From Balneolales bacterium (GTDB lineage Bacteria > Bacteroidota > Rhodothermia > Balneolales > Natronogracilivirgulaceae), in assembly GCA_007127695.1 (NCBI GenBank), contig SKYW01000128.1, positions 1 through 5,428 on the forward strand: 5,428 bases of DNA, written 5' to 3'. The position numbers and the translations under genes were made by a program. Below are positions 1 to 5,428 of this stretch, piece by piece. Numbering within the stretch: the first letter of the stretch is position 1; each line of letters opens with the position of its first letter. Below the pieces are notes generated by a model. The model was not told the origin of the DNA and did not search any database. It saw only the letters and a program-made list of their open reading frames with translations.

Positions 1-154
1 CTCCACCAATTTCAGTTACGTATTCAAAAGTTTGTGAGTTCACTTTGTTAACCTCCCTGAGTGAGGACAGGAACTTCGGAAAATCCGTGGGAGAGCTCAT
101 CAACTCGTAAACTTTTGCTAAAGGCAGGTCAACTTCGATTCTTTGATGCGCCAT
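1..154 (-). CDS. SRPBCC (START-like/COQ10-type) family protein, N-terminal part, cut by window edge
   Basis: Reading leftward from an ATG at 154-152, the frame stays open to the window edge and gives 51 codons. The peptide begins MAHQRIEVDLPLAKVYELM and continues through a DFPKFL segment to end near VTEIGG. The pattern V-D-(hydrophobic)-P-x-x-x-V-Y, then a D-F-P-(K/R)-F-(L/M) loop, then a strand ending in E-I-G-G, is what SRPBCC proteins annotated as cyclase/dehydrase or COQ10-type show: strand, two short helices, then beta strands of a helix-grip fold. Such proteins enclose a hydrophobic pocket and are usually small and soluble, about 140-160 residues, so roughly two thirds is missing here. 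No Shine-Dalgarno sequence precedes the start. The gene is divergent from the barrel/RND pair. The family call is fairly secure from the visible third; ligand and function cannot be inferred. Confidence 0.75.
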   Translation of the reverse strand, partial: MAHQRIEVDLPLAKVYELMSSPTDFPKFLSSLREVNKVNSQTFEYVTEIGG

Positions 155-256
155 AATGTACTTGTATACTTCGGTAAAGTTGATAGGTTCGTGTGATTTG
201 TGGCTGGTATCACCGTAGTATTGCACGCAGGACTTTTCAGTTGTCGCACAATAAAC

Positions 257-287
257 CAAAAATAAGCATTTTTCGTAACATCAGCAA
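257..287 (-). promoter_or_regulatory. Candidate Bacteroidota-type promoter for the SRPBCC gene
   Basis: On the minus strand a TTG at 287-285 is followed after 20 bases by TATTTTTG at 264-257. The latter matches the Bacteroidota -7 element TAnnTTTG exactly, and the TTG fits the -33 element at a permitted spacing. Transcription would begin near 250, leaving a leader of about 95 bases before the SRPBCC ATG at 154. Matches of this size occur by chance in AT-rich DNA, and the call depends on the organism belonging to that group. Confidence 0.4.
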
Positions 288-296
288 TTGAAAAAT

Positions 297-306
297 TATA
301 ATTTAG
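297..306 (+). promoter_or_regulatory. Weak candidate -10/-7 element for the barrel/RND operon
   Basis: TATAATTTAG contains a perfect sigma70-like TATAAT (297-302) and an overlapping 7/8 match to TAnnTTTG (299-306). No convincing -35/-33 partner lies at the right distance upstream. If real, transcription would start around 309-313 and the barrel would have to start at the ATG at 333 rather than the TTG at 288. This is the best rightward candidate in the divergent region, but it is weak. Confidence 0.2.
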
Positions 307-332
307 TCACTGTGCCGGCACGAAACCCGACC

Positions 333-1688
333 ATGTTTTTGCGGATTTTGCCTCTTTTCATTGCGGTATTGACGGTTCTTTTTGCACCTTCCCGGACACC
401 GGCCCAACCCGTACTGAAAGGAGAATACCACTTTCTTGCCGGAATCGCTTTTTCAAATCCTGACGAATGGGTACCCGGGGTGCAACGGGTCAGCATCAAT
501 CTGGACCATCGTTTTGACCGCGGACGCTTTTTTGCACGGACCGATATCCGGAACCGGTTTGAGGCATCGGCCGATTCACTGGAATGGGCGCTCCCGGAGG
601 TCTGGCTGGAACTTTACTTCCCTAACAGCGACCTGCGCATTGGACGGCAGATCCTGCAACCGGGTCACTCCCCATTCCAGGCGCCTGTTGACAGAATACA
701 GCCTGTCGATCTGCGCAATTTCCTGCTGGAGCCCGAACCCTCCCTGCGTCGCGGCACGATCGCCCTTGCCTATTCCTATTACCTCGGCGACTCGCGTTTT
801 CGTCTTCTGCTCTCCCCTGTACCCACTCCTGCGCTTCTGCCGCGGCCCGACAGTCGCTGGTTTGCGCATATTCCGGTCCCGGCCGGGATTCCGGTCCGGG
901 TCGATGCTTCGGAAAACCGGCAGGGGATCACGCAACCGCAATTCGCCCTGCTATGGGATTCCGGGACTATTGGTCCGCTGGAGCTGCAGGCCGGTGCACT
1001 CTACTGGACTCCCTCCACCCCCGCATACCGGAAGCATATCCGGATTTTCAGTCCGGATAATCCTGTTCCCTCCCCCGATATCCTTCTTACGGAGCAATTT
1101 ACCCCAAGCTGGATACTCACTGGCGCCTTCTCCCTGCAGATTACAACGGCACTGACCGTAACCGCCGAAGCCGCCTGGTTCCGTGAGAAAGCATTCGACC
1201 GGATCCCCGAAACCCTTCTTTCTTTTCAGTGGGATGAACCCGACCTGACCCTCATCCCGCTAATCACACAGATTGTCGAAGCGGAAGATGAGGGATTCCT
1301 TTCCACCCACAGCGCCTTTGAAACCTTGCTCGGAATGCAGTATTCCGGTTCTCTGCTCACCCTGGGGGCCCAGTGGAGTACACAGATAATTCCGGATCCG
1401 CATCCTTACGTGATCCAGGATTCCATTTTTCATCAACTTGCGGCTACAGTGCGCCGGGACCTGCTTCGTCAGAGACTGGCCAGCGATCTGACGATCGTTT
1501 ATCAACCGAACGGGAAAGATTTCTGGTTGCGTACCGAGCACACCTACGACCTCATGGACAATGTGAATATTTCTGCCGGGGCACATTTTTTTGGCGGACC
1601 GCTGCCGCAAGCGAACTATGGACACCCGAGTTTCGGTTCCTATCGGAGCAACAGCCTGATCTATGCCGGCATCCGGTTTTTTTTCTGA
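333..1688 (+). CDS. Outer-membrane beta-barrel protein, DUF1302/alginate-export porin-like
   Basis: This is a 451-residue secreted protein. From the ATG at 333 it has a signal peptide: MFLR, a hydrophobic core at about residues 5-18, and a polar SRTPAQ end with likely cleavage after Ala24 or Gln25. The mature part has alternating hydrophobic/polar stretches typical of amphipathic strands and ends in GIRFFF, the C-terminal Phe signature recognised by the Bam machinery. An early block, LRIGRQ at about 101-106 followed by VDRIQPVDLRNFLLEPEPSLRRG at about 119-141 (here D-x-x-x-P-x-D-L-R is key), resembles the block conserved in DUF1302 and alginate-export porins, where it reads G-(R/K)-Q then D-x-(I/V)-x-P-x-D-L-R. 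An upstream in-frame TTG at 288 would add 15 residues and a GTG at 312 would add 7; ATG 333 is preferred because it gives a compact signal peptide. It lies 58 bases ahead of the RND gene on the same strand, so co-transcription is likely. Outer-membrane location is well supported; the substrate is unknown. Confidence 0.75.
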   Translation: MFLRILPLFIAVLTVLFAPSRTPAQPVLKGEYHFLAGIAFSNPDEWVPGVQRVSINLDHRFDRGRFFARTDIRNRFEASADSLEWALPEVWLELYFPNSDLRIGRQILQPGHSPFQAPVDRIQPVDLRNFLLEPEPSLRRGTIALAYSYYLGDSRFRLLLSPVPTPALLPRPDSRWFAHIPVPAGIPVRVDASENRQGITQPQFALLWDSGTIGPLELQAGALYWTPSTPAYRKHIRIFSPDNPVPSPDILLTEQFTPSWILTGAFSLQITTALTVTAEAAWFREKAFDRIPETLLSFQWDEPDLTLIPLITQIVEAEDEGFLSTHSAFETLLGMQYSGSLLTLGAQWSTQIIPDPHPYVIQDSIFHQLAATVRRDLLRQRLASDLTIVYQPNGKDFWLRTEHTYDLMDNVNISAGAHFFGGPLPQANYGHPSFGSYRSNSLIYAGIRFFF

Positions 1689-1746
1689 TGACGCATCCTC
1701 CTGTTGATCTTACCCAGTCACGCTCTCATTTGCCATTTCAGTTCCC

Positions 1747-4200
1747 TTGAAACGCCTCGAAAAACGATATATCAACCCGGTCATCGACCTGATCCTGGCC
1801 CGACCGCGCACCTGGCTGACACTTGTCGCCGTGCTTGTCGTTATTGCCCTGATACCGGCGTGGCACATTGAGGCGGATTTCAACCTGGAGGGCTTCTATC
1901 CAGAGGACGCCGAAACCATCGTTGAATACCAGCGAATCGCCAGGGAATTCGGCAGGGACGACAACATGGTGATCATCGCATTCCGCCACGACTCGCTTTT
2001 TACGCCGGCACACCTGCTTCAGATCCGTCGCATGGCCGATGAGCTTGGCACGCTGCCTTATCTTGAGGAGGTCCGCAGCCTGTGGAGCATCAGCGAATTT
2101 GCAAGTGAGAACGGCGCACTGAACGCCCGTCCGTACCTCAGTGAAGAAGCCATTGTTCTGAAACTCACGGGAGATGAGGCGAGACCGGAAAACCACAGCA
2201 AAACCCGGCTTGATAGCATCCGTGACAGAATGCTGCAGGATCCGTTCGTAAACGGAACCTATCTGGGCTCCGGCGGAACGGCAACAGCGCTTTTTCTTCG
2301 AATTGACGATGAGAAAAACACATTTACCAACCGCAGGGAACTTCTCTCCCGCATGGATGAGCTGCTGGACCCGTACCGCGATCACTATGAGCTGAACATA
2401 TCGGGACTCCCCTATTTCCGGACGCGTTACGTCGAAACTCTCAACAGGGAAATCCTCTTTTATGTCTCTCTGGCTTCCCTGATGATTATCCTCATTCTCT
2501 GGCTGCTCTTTCGGACCTTGCTGGGAGTCATTCTCCCTATCAGCATCGTCTGGCTTACCATCCTTTTTGTGACCGCCATACTTGTGTTGACGGGTGGTTA
2601 TTTTGAAATCCTGAGCAGCACCATTGCTCCCATCCTTTTATGTGTCGGTGTGGCGGACTCGGTGCATATGCTCTCGAAGTATCAGGATCTACGCCTCCAA
2701 AACAAAAGCCGCGATGAATCCCTGCGCCAGATGATCCTGGTACTTGGGACAGCCACGCTGCTTACCAGCGTCACTACGGCCATCGGATTCCTCACCCTGA
2801 TGACCAGCAATGTGATGCCCATGCGCCGTTTTGGCATGTACACCGCCGCCGGCGTGCTCATCGCCTTTCTGATCACCATCTTCATCCTCCCATCCGTACT
2901 CAAACTTCTGCGCAACAGAACGCCGGTGGAAGATAAAAGTCGCATTTTCTTCCGGAAAATCGGGTCCATTCTTTCATCCACGCATCGCACGGCACACCTT
3001 CATCACCGTAAAGTGGTCGTCACGACATTGCTGGTTACGATGGCCTTTTCCATCGGCATCACTCAATTGCGCACCAACAGCCGGGTATTCGATGACATCG
3101 GTGAAAATTCGGAACTGGTCCGGCAAAGCCGTTTCCTGGACAAATATCTCGCACCACAGTTCCCTCTGGAAATCATTGTGGATACAGGTATAGAGGACGG
3201 TGTCTACGACCCGGACCTGTTGAGGCGCATCCAGAAACTGCAGGACCACCTGGTGACATATGATGAGGTGGAGCAAAGCGTCTCCTTCGCAACACTCCTG
3301 TCCCGCATTGACCAGGTCATGCGCGGAAGTCCGGATGGAACCCTCCCCGATTCACGCCCGCTCATCGCGCAATATGACCTTCTTCTGGAAATGACCGGCG
3401 GGACATCCGTATCCGGTTTGAATGACTTTGAAAACCGCCAGACACGTATCATCGCCCGGGCTTACGATGCCGGATCCTACCGTATCAACAAGATGCGAAA
3501 AGACCTTGAGTCCTATCTGGATGAGCATTTTCCCGGCGAGTCGGTCATGCTGACGGGATCCACGATCCTCTCTGCCGACCTAACGGGCAACATCGTCACG
3601 GCACTGACCTGGAGTATCGGGTTGGCATTCCTGTTCATATCCGTGATCATGGCTCTGCTTTTCCGGAACGCGAAGCTTGTACTCATTTCATTGCTGCCCA
3701 ATCTCATACCGCTGCTTATCACGGCCGGGTTCATGGGCTTTGCCGGTATTGACATCCGCCCTTCCACGGCCGTCATCTTTACGATTGCTTTCGGGATTGC
3801 CGTGGATGACAGCATCCACTATCTGGCGCGTTTCCGCATGGAGACACTGCGCGGATCCCCCCTCAACACCGCCGTCAAAAACACAACCATTCACACAGGA
3901 AGGGCGATCGTACTCACCAGCCTGATTCTCCTCGTAGGTTTCGGTGTACTGGGTACGAGCTCGTTCGAGTCCAATATGCTGATGGGATTGCTGACCTGCC
4001 TTACGATTTTCACCGCCCTGGTTGCCGATCTTCTGTTTCTCCCTGCGCTTATCTACTGGATGAATCCGAAAATCACAATCGGGGAAGCATCTTCTCAAGA
4101 TGCCCTTCTATCGCCTCAAACGTCTCCGCAGCAGAGCGTGACGAATCAAATACAACAATCCGTTTCTCACGGGCAGCAAGAGCATCAAATCCTGCATTGA
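1747..4200 (+). CDS. RND-superfamily exporter, COG1033/MMPL type
   Basis: This 817-residue inner-membrane protein shows the duplicated RND layout: TM1 (about 23-41), a periplasmic loop of about 190 residues, TM2-6 (about 236-256, 262-282, 290-308, 336-355, 364-386), TM7 (about 423-440), a second loop of about 175 residues, and TM8-12 (about 619-639, 643-667, 672-691, 720-738, 744-770). The TM4 and TM10 signatures are GVADSVHMLSKYQD (301-314) and GIAVDDSIHYLARFR (683-697); the acidic residues D304 and D687/D688 sit where RND proteins carry the proton relay. These match COG1033/MMPL-type exporters, which use the proton gradient to move lipids or other hydrophobic compounds. The protein is shorter than the roughly 1,000-1,050 residues of AcrB/CusA-type pumps. 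The start is TTG, forced by an in-frame stop at 1705-1707 and the lack of any ATG before residue 74, which lies beyond TM1. No Shine-Dalgarno sequence is seen. The last 42 residues (776-817) are Gln/Ser-rich and antisense to tmk. The family call is strong; the substrate is unknown. Confidence 0.9.
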   Translation: MKRLEKRYINPVIDLILARPRTWLTLVAVLVVIALIPAWHIEADFNLEGFYPEDAETIVEYQRIAREFGRDDNMVIIAFRHDSLFTPAHLLQIRRMADELGTLPYLEEVRSLWSISEFASENGALNARPYLSEEAIVLKLTGDEARPENHSKTRLDSIRDRMLQDPFVNGTYLGSGGTATALFLRIDDEKNTFTNRRELLSRMDELLDPYRDHYELNISGLPYFRTRYVETLNREILFYVSLASLMIILILWLLFRTLLGVILPISIVWLTILFVTAILVLTGGYFEILSSTIAPILLCVGVADSVHMLSKYQDLRLQNKSRDESLRQMILVLGTATLLTSVTTAIGFLTLMTSNVMPMRRFGMYTAAGVLIAFLITIFILPSVLKLLRNRTPVEDKSRIFFRKIGSILSSTHRTAHLHHRKVVVTTLLVTMAFSIGITQLRTNSRVFDDIGENSELVRQSRFLDKYLAPQFPLEIIVDTGIEDGVYDPDLLRRIQKLQDHLVTYDEVEQSVSFATLLSRIDQVMRGSPDGTLPDSRPLIAQYDLLLEMTGGTSVSGLNDFENRQTRIIARAYDAGSYRINKMRKDLESYLDEHFPGESVMLTGSTILSADLTGNIVTALTWSIGLAFLFISVIMALLFRNAKLVLISLLPNLIPLLITAGFMGFAGIDIRPSTAVIFTIAFGIAVDDSIHYLARFRMETLRGSPLNTAVKNTTIHTGRAIVLTSLILLVGFGVLGTSSFESNMLMGLLTCLTIFTALVADLLFLPALIYWMNPKITIGEASSQDALLSPQTSPQQSVTNQIQQSVSHGQQEHQILH
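4073..4200. other. Tail-to-tail antisense coding overlap of the RND gene and tmk (128 bases)
   Basis: The stop codon of tmk (4075-4073, minus) lies 128 bases inside the 3' end of the RND reading frame (stop at 4198-4200, plus). Both frames are open throughout. The shared stretch encodes tmk residues 163-204, a normal C-terminal end for that kinase, and RND residues 776-817, a low-complexity tail with 10 Gln and 7 Ser in 42 residues. Codon position 3 of tmk faces position 2 of the RND codons, so silent changes in tmk alter the RND tail. No room is left for a terminator between the two genes. Confidence 0.85.
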
Positions 4201-4687
4201 CTCGTTTGAAGAAATCGGCTCCTGCCTGCTCCATCCGGTCCTCCTTCCGTACCTTTTTGCGCCGCTCGTACGCCATTTCAGGATCTAATTTCAGGTAAAT
4301 TGTAATATCCGGTTCCAGGTTTTGCGTTGCAAGTCTGTTCAGCTGCTCAATGTCGGGAACTGGAACGGCCTGCCTGCCATATCCCTGATATGCCGTGGTA
4401 GAGTCAAAAAACCGGTCAAGAATGACAATGGCCCCTGTATCAAGCAACGGCCGGATCCTTGTGGCAACAAGTTGGGCGCGTGCAGCAGAAAACAGAAGGG
4501 ATTCGGCCAGCGGATGAATGTCATCCTTGCTGTTCAGCAGGATATCCCGTATCTGCTCGGAAAGTGGCGTTCCTCCGGGCTCGCGGAAAACGTGCACATC
4601 GTAACCTTTATCCGTTAAATAGGCTTTGAGCTTCTTTATATGTGTGGACTTTCCACATCCATCAATACCTTCAAAAGTAATGAGCAC
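4073..4687 (-). CDS. tmk: Thymidylate kinase (dTMP kinase)
   Basis: This 204-residue cytosolic enzyme phosphorylates dTMP to dTDP with ATP, an essential step in dTTP synthesis. The P-loop FEGIDGCGKST occupies residues 5-15, the dTMP-contacting REPGG motif 35-39, and the DR motif with the following substrate-binding segment (LDRFFDSTTAYQGYGR) 90-105. A basic LID region spans about 141-152 (ERRKKVRKEDRM). The P-loop lacks the Arg of yeast-type enzymes while the LID is rich in Arg/Lys, which fits the bacterial type II arrangement. Length is normal for the family. DRF replaces the more usual DRY, a conservative change. The start is GTG at 4687-4685: an in-frame TAA occurs 12 codons upstream (around 4724-4726) with no other start codon between, and the P-loop would be lost with any later start. 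It lies 47 bases downstream of the PspC-domain gene and is probably co-transcribed with it. Its 3' end overlaps the convergent RND gene. Confidence 0.96.
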   Translation of the reverse strand: MLITFEGIDGCGKSTHIKKLKAYLTDKGYDVHVFREPGGTPLSEQIRDILLNSKDDIHPLAESLLFSAARAQLVATRIRPLLDTGAIVILDRFFDSTTAYQGYGRQAVPVPDIEQLNRLATQNLEPDITIYLKLDPEMAYERRKKVRKEDRMEQAGADFFKRVNAGFDALAAREKRIVVFDSSRSAAETFEAIEGHLEKMLPRL

Positions 4688-4734
4688 AGACGATACCGGC
4701 TGGTTTGCAGATTAGTGGCAGAACAAGTGCCAGG

Positions 4735-5421
4735 TTACAGCAGGCTGTGTTGCGGTTTTTTCGGCAGGACCACAGCCAACAGGATGTAAATTACTAAACT
4801 GAAACCATAACTTAAAAAAGCCAGTGCAAAAAGTGCCCGCACTATGGTTGGATCCATGTCCAATCGTTCGGCAATGCCTCCGCAAACGCCAAAAAGCATT
4901 TTCTCTTCGCGCGACCGGTACCATTTCCGGTGCATTTCATAGCCATAGGGATCATCTCCCATATCCGCGGTACGATGTTCTCGGGAAGTCTTTCGCGACG
5001 TTGATTTCCCGCTTTCAGAGGCTCTGTCCTCCGCATTTGCGGATCCGGCATCCGTGCCACCTGGCGTTGCTTCCTCGTTTTTCAATCGCCATTCGGAAGC
5101 AGCCGCTTTCCTCCGCTCTGAACGCGACCGGGTCAGCAATCCGAGACCTATAACGAGGACCAGGATAACGCCCGTAACGGGAATCATCCGAAGTACCGAT
5201 GTAAGGTCCGGTCCAACAGGAAACACAAAGCGCTGAACGACAAAAAGAACTGCAAGCAGCAGAATGATCAGACCGGCACCACGGGCAAATTTACCTTGTT
5301 TGCCTCCCTCCTTGCTTTCACTTTCATAATCGGAACGCATATGCCCGAACTCCTCATCGCTCATGTGGGATGAGGGATCGAGATGGTTGTGTAATTGTCC
5401 GCTGTAACGCTGTGATTTCAT
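4735..5421 (-). CDS. PspC-domain membrane protein
   Basis: This is a 228-residue protein. The C-terminal PspC domain covers about residues 166-222: WYRSREEKMLFGVCGGIAER, then D-x-D-P-T-I-V-R, then a hydrophobic hairpin or single long segment (about 193-220) ending in V-V-L-P-K-K-P. The R-S-x-x-x-K-M-(hydrophobic)-x-G-V-C-G-G-(I/L)-A-E core is diagnostic. PspC-domain proteins belong to the phage-shock/envelope-stress network; in enterobacteria PspC is an inner-membrane sensor that relieves PspA inhibition. Here the domain is preceded by a charged N-terminus (1-45), two predicted membrane helices (about 48-68 and 80-96), and a polar, Ser/Glu/Arg-rich linker (about 97-160), so it is longer than stand-alone PspC proteins. 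The ATG at 5421-5419 is the first available; Met20 and Met28 are alternatives. Only seven bases upstream are visible (TAAACAG), possibly the stop of a preceding gene. The domain call is secure; the specific role is not. Confidence 0.88.
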   Translation of the reverse strand: MKSQRYSGQLHNHLDPSSHMSDEEFGHMRSDYESESKEGGKQGKFARGAGLIILLLAVLFVVQRFVFPVGPDLTSVLRMIPVTGVILVLVIGLGLLTRSRSERRKAAASEWRLKNEEATPGGTDAGSANAEDRASESGKSTSRKTSREHRTADMGDDPYGYEMHRKWYRSREEKMLFGVCGGIAERLDMDPTIVRALFALAFLSYGFSLVIYILLAVVLPKKPQHSLL

Positions 5422-5428
5422 CTGTTTA

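Noticed and set aside
288..332. TTG at 288 or GTG at 312 as the start of the barrel protein
   Set aside because: Either would place a 7-15 residue polar extension before a complete signal peptide; the ATG at 333 gives a standard one. Neither alternative has a ribosome binding site, so they cannot be fully excluded.
436..1155. A 239-codon open frame on the plus strand in another frame of the barrel gene
   Set aside because: The barrel frame has a signal peptide, strand pattern and C-terminal Phe; the alternative frame shows Pro/Ser/Arg-rich shadow composition and no motif.
1689..1746. The 58-base gap between the barrel and RND genes, examined for a terminator or promoter
   Set aside because: No hairpin, T-run or promoter-like pair is visible, consistent with a single transcript.
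1738..2385. A 215-codon open frame on the minus strand opposite the RND gene
   Set aside because: It lies within the strongly supported RND coding region, has no recognisable domain, and its composition is that expected from the antisense of a GC-rich gene.
3955..3964. Palindrome ACGAGCTCGT in the RND gene
   Set aside because: It is a ten-base palindrome within conserved coding sequence, isolated and not repeated elsewhere in the window.
4643..4657. Inverted repeat TGTGGA/TCCACA near the 5' end of tmk, considered as an attenuating hairpin
   Set aside because: It falls exactly on the P-loop codons (Cys-Gly-Lys-Ser-Thr), so protein constraint explains it, and the stem is short.
4716..4732. 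Inverted repeat TGGCA/TGCCA with a 7-base loop just downstream of the PspC gene, considered as a terminator
   Set aside because: The stem is only five base pairs and no T-run follows on the minus strand, so termination between the PspC gene and tmk is unlikely.

Overview
The window looks like a chromosomal stretch of a Gram-negative bacterium of moderate-to-high GC. An outer-membrane beta-barrel gene is present, Shine-Dalgarno sequences are essentially absent, and one intergenic promoter fits the Bacteroidota-type pattern (TTG, about 20 bases, TAnnTTTG). The thymidylate kinase also reads like those of Bacteroidota and their relatives. I suspect the Bacteroidota/Balneolota/Rhodothermota group, but this rests on pattern recognition and no search was run.

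Layout. At the left edge, on the minus strand, is the start of a small SRPBCC (START-like, polyketide cyclase/COQ10-type) protein, cut by the window. A divergent intergenic region of about 180 bases follows, holding a good promoter candidate for the SRPBCC gene and only a weak one for the rightward genes. Rightward lies a two-gene unit: a secreted outer-membrane beta-barrel resembling DUF1302/alginate-export-type porins (333-1688), then, after 58 bases, an 817-residue RND-superfamily exporter of the COG1033/MMPL type (1747-4200). From the right edge leftward runs a PspC-domain membrane protein (5421-4735) and, 47 bases downstream of it, thymidylate kinase tmk (4687-4073).

How they may work together. 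The barrel and the RND protein are plausibly an envelope transport pair for a hydrophobic or lipid-like substrate, with no periplasmic adaptor gene beside them. The divergent SRPBCC protein has a fold that binds hydrophobic ligands, but a functional link is speculation. PspC and tmk form a separate leftward unit joining an envelope-stress-type protein to a housekeeping nucleotide kinase.

The most unusual structural point is the convergent junction. The RND gene and tmk overlap tail-to-tail by 128 bases, and the RND protein's last 42 residues, a Gln/Ser-rich tail lying beyond the conserved transporter fold, are encoded entirely on the antisense strand of tmk. I saw no mobile elements, CRISPR arrays, tRNA or rRNA genes, and no convincing Rho-independent terminator. 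Apart from the overlap and the lightly characterised transporter pair, the region looks ordinary.
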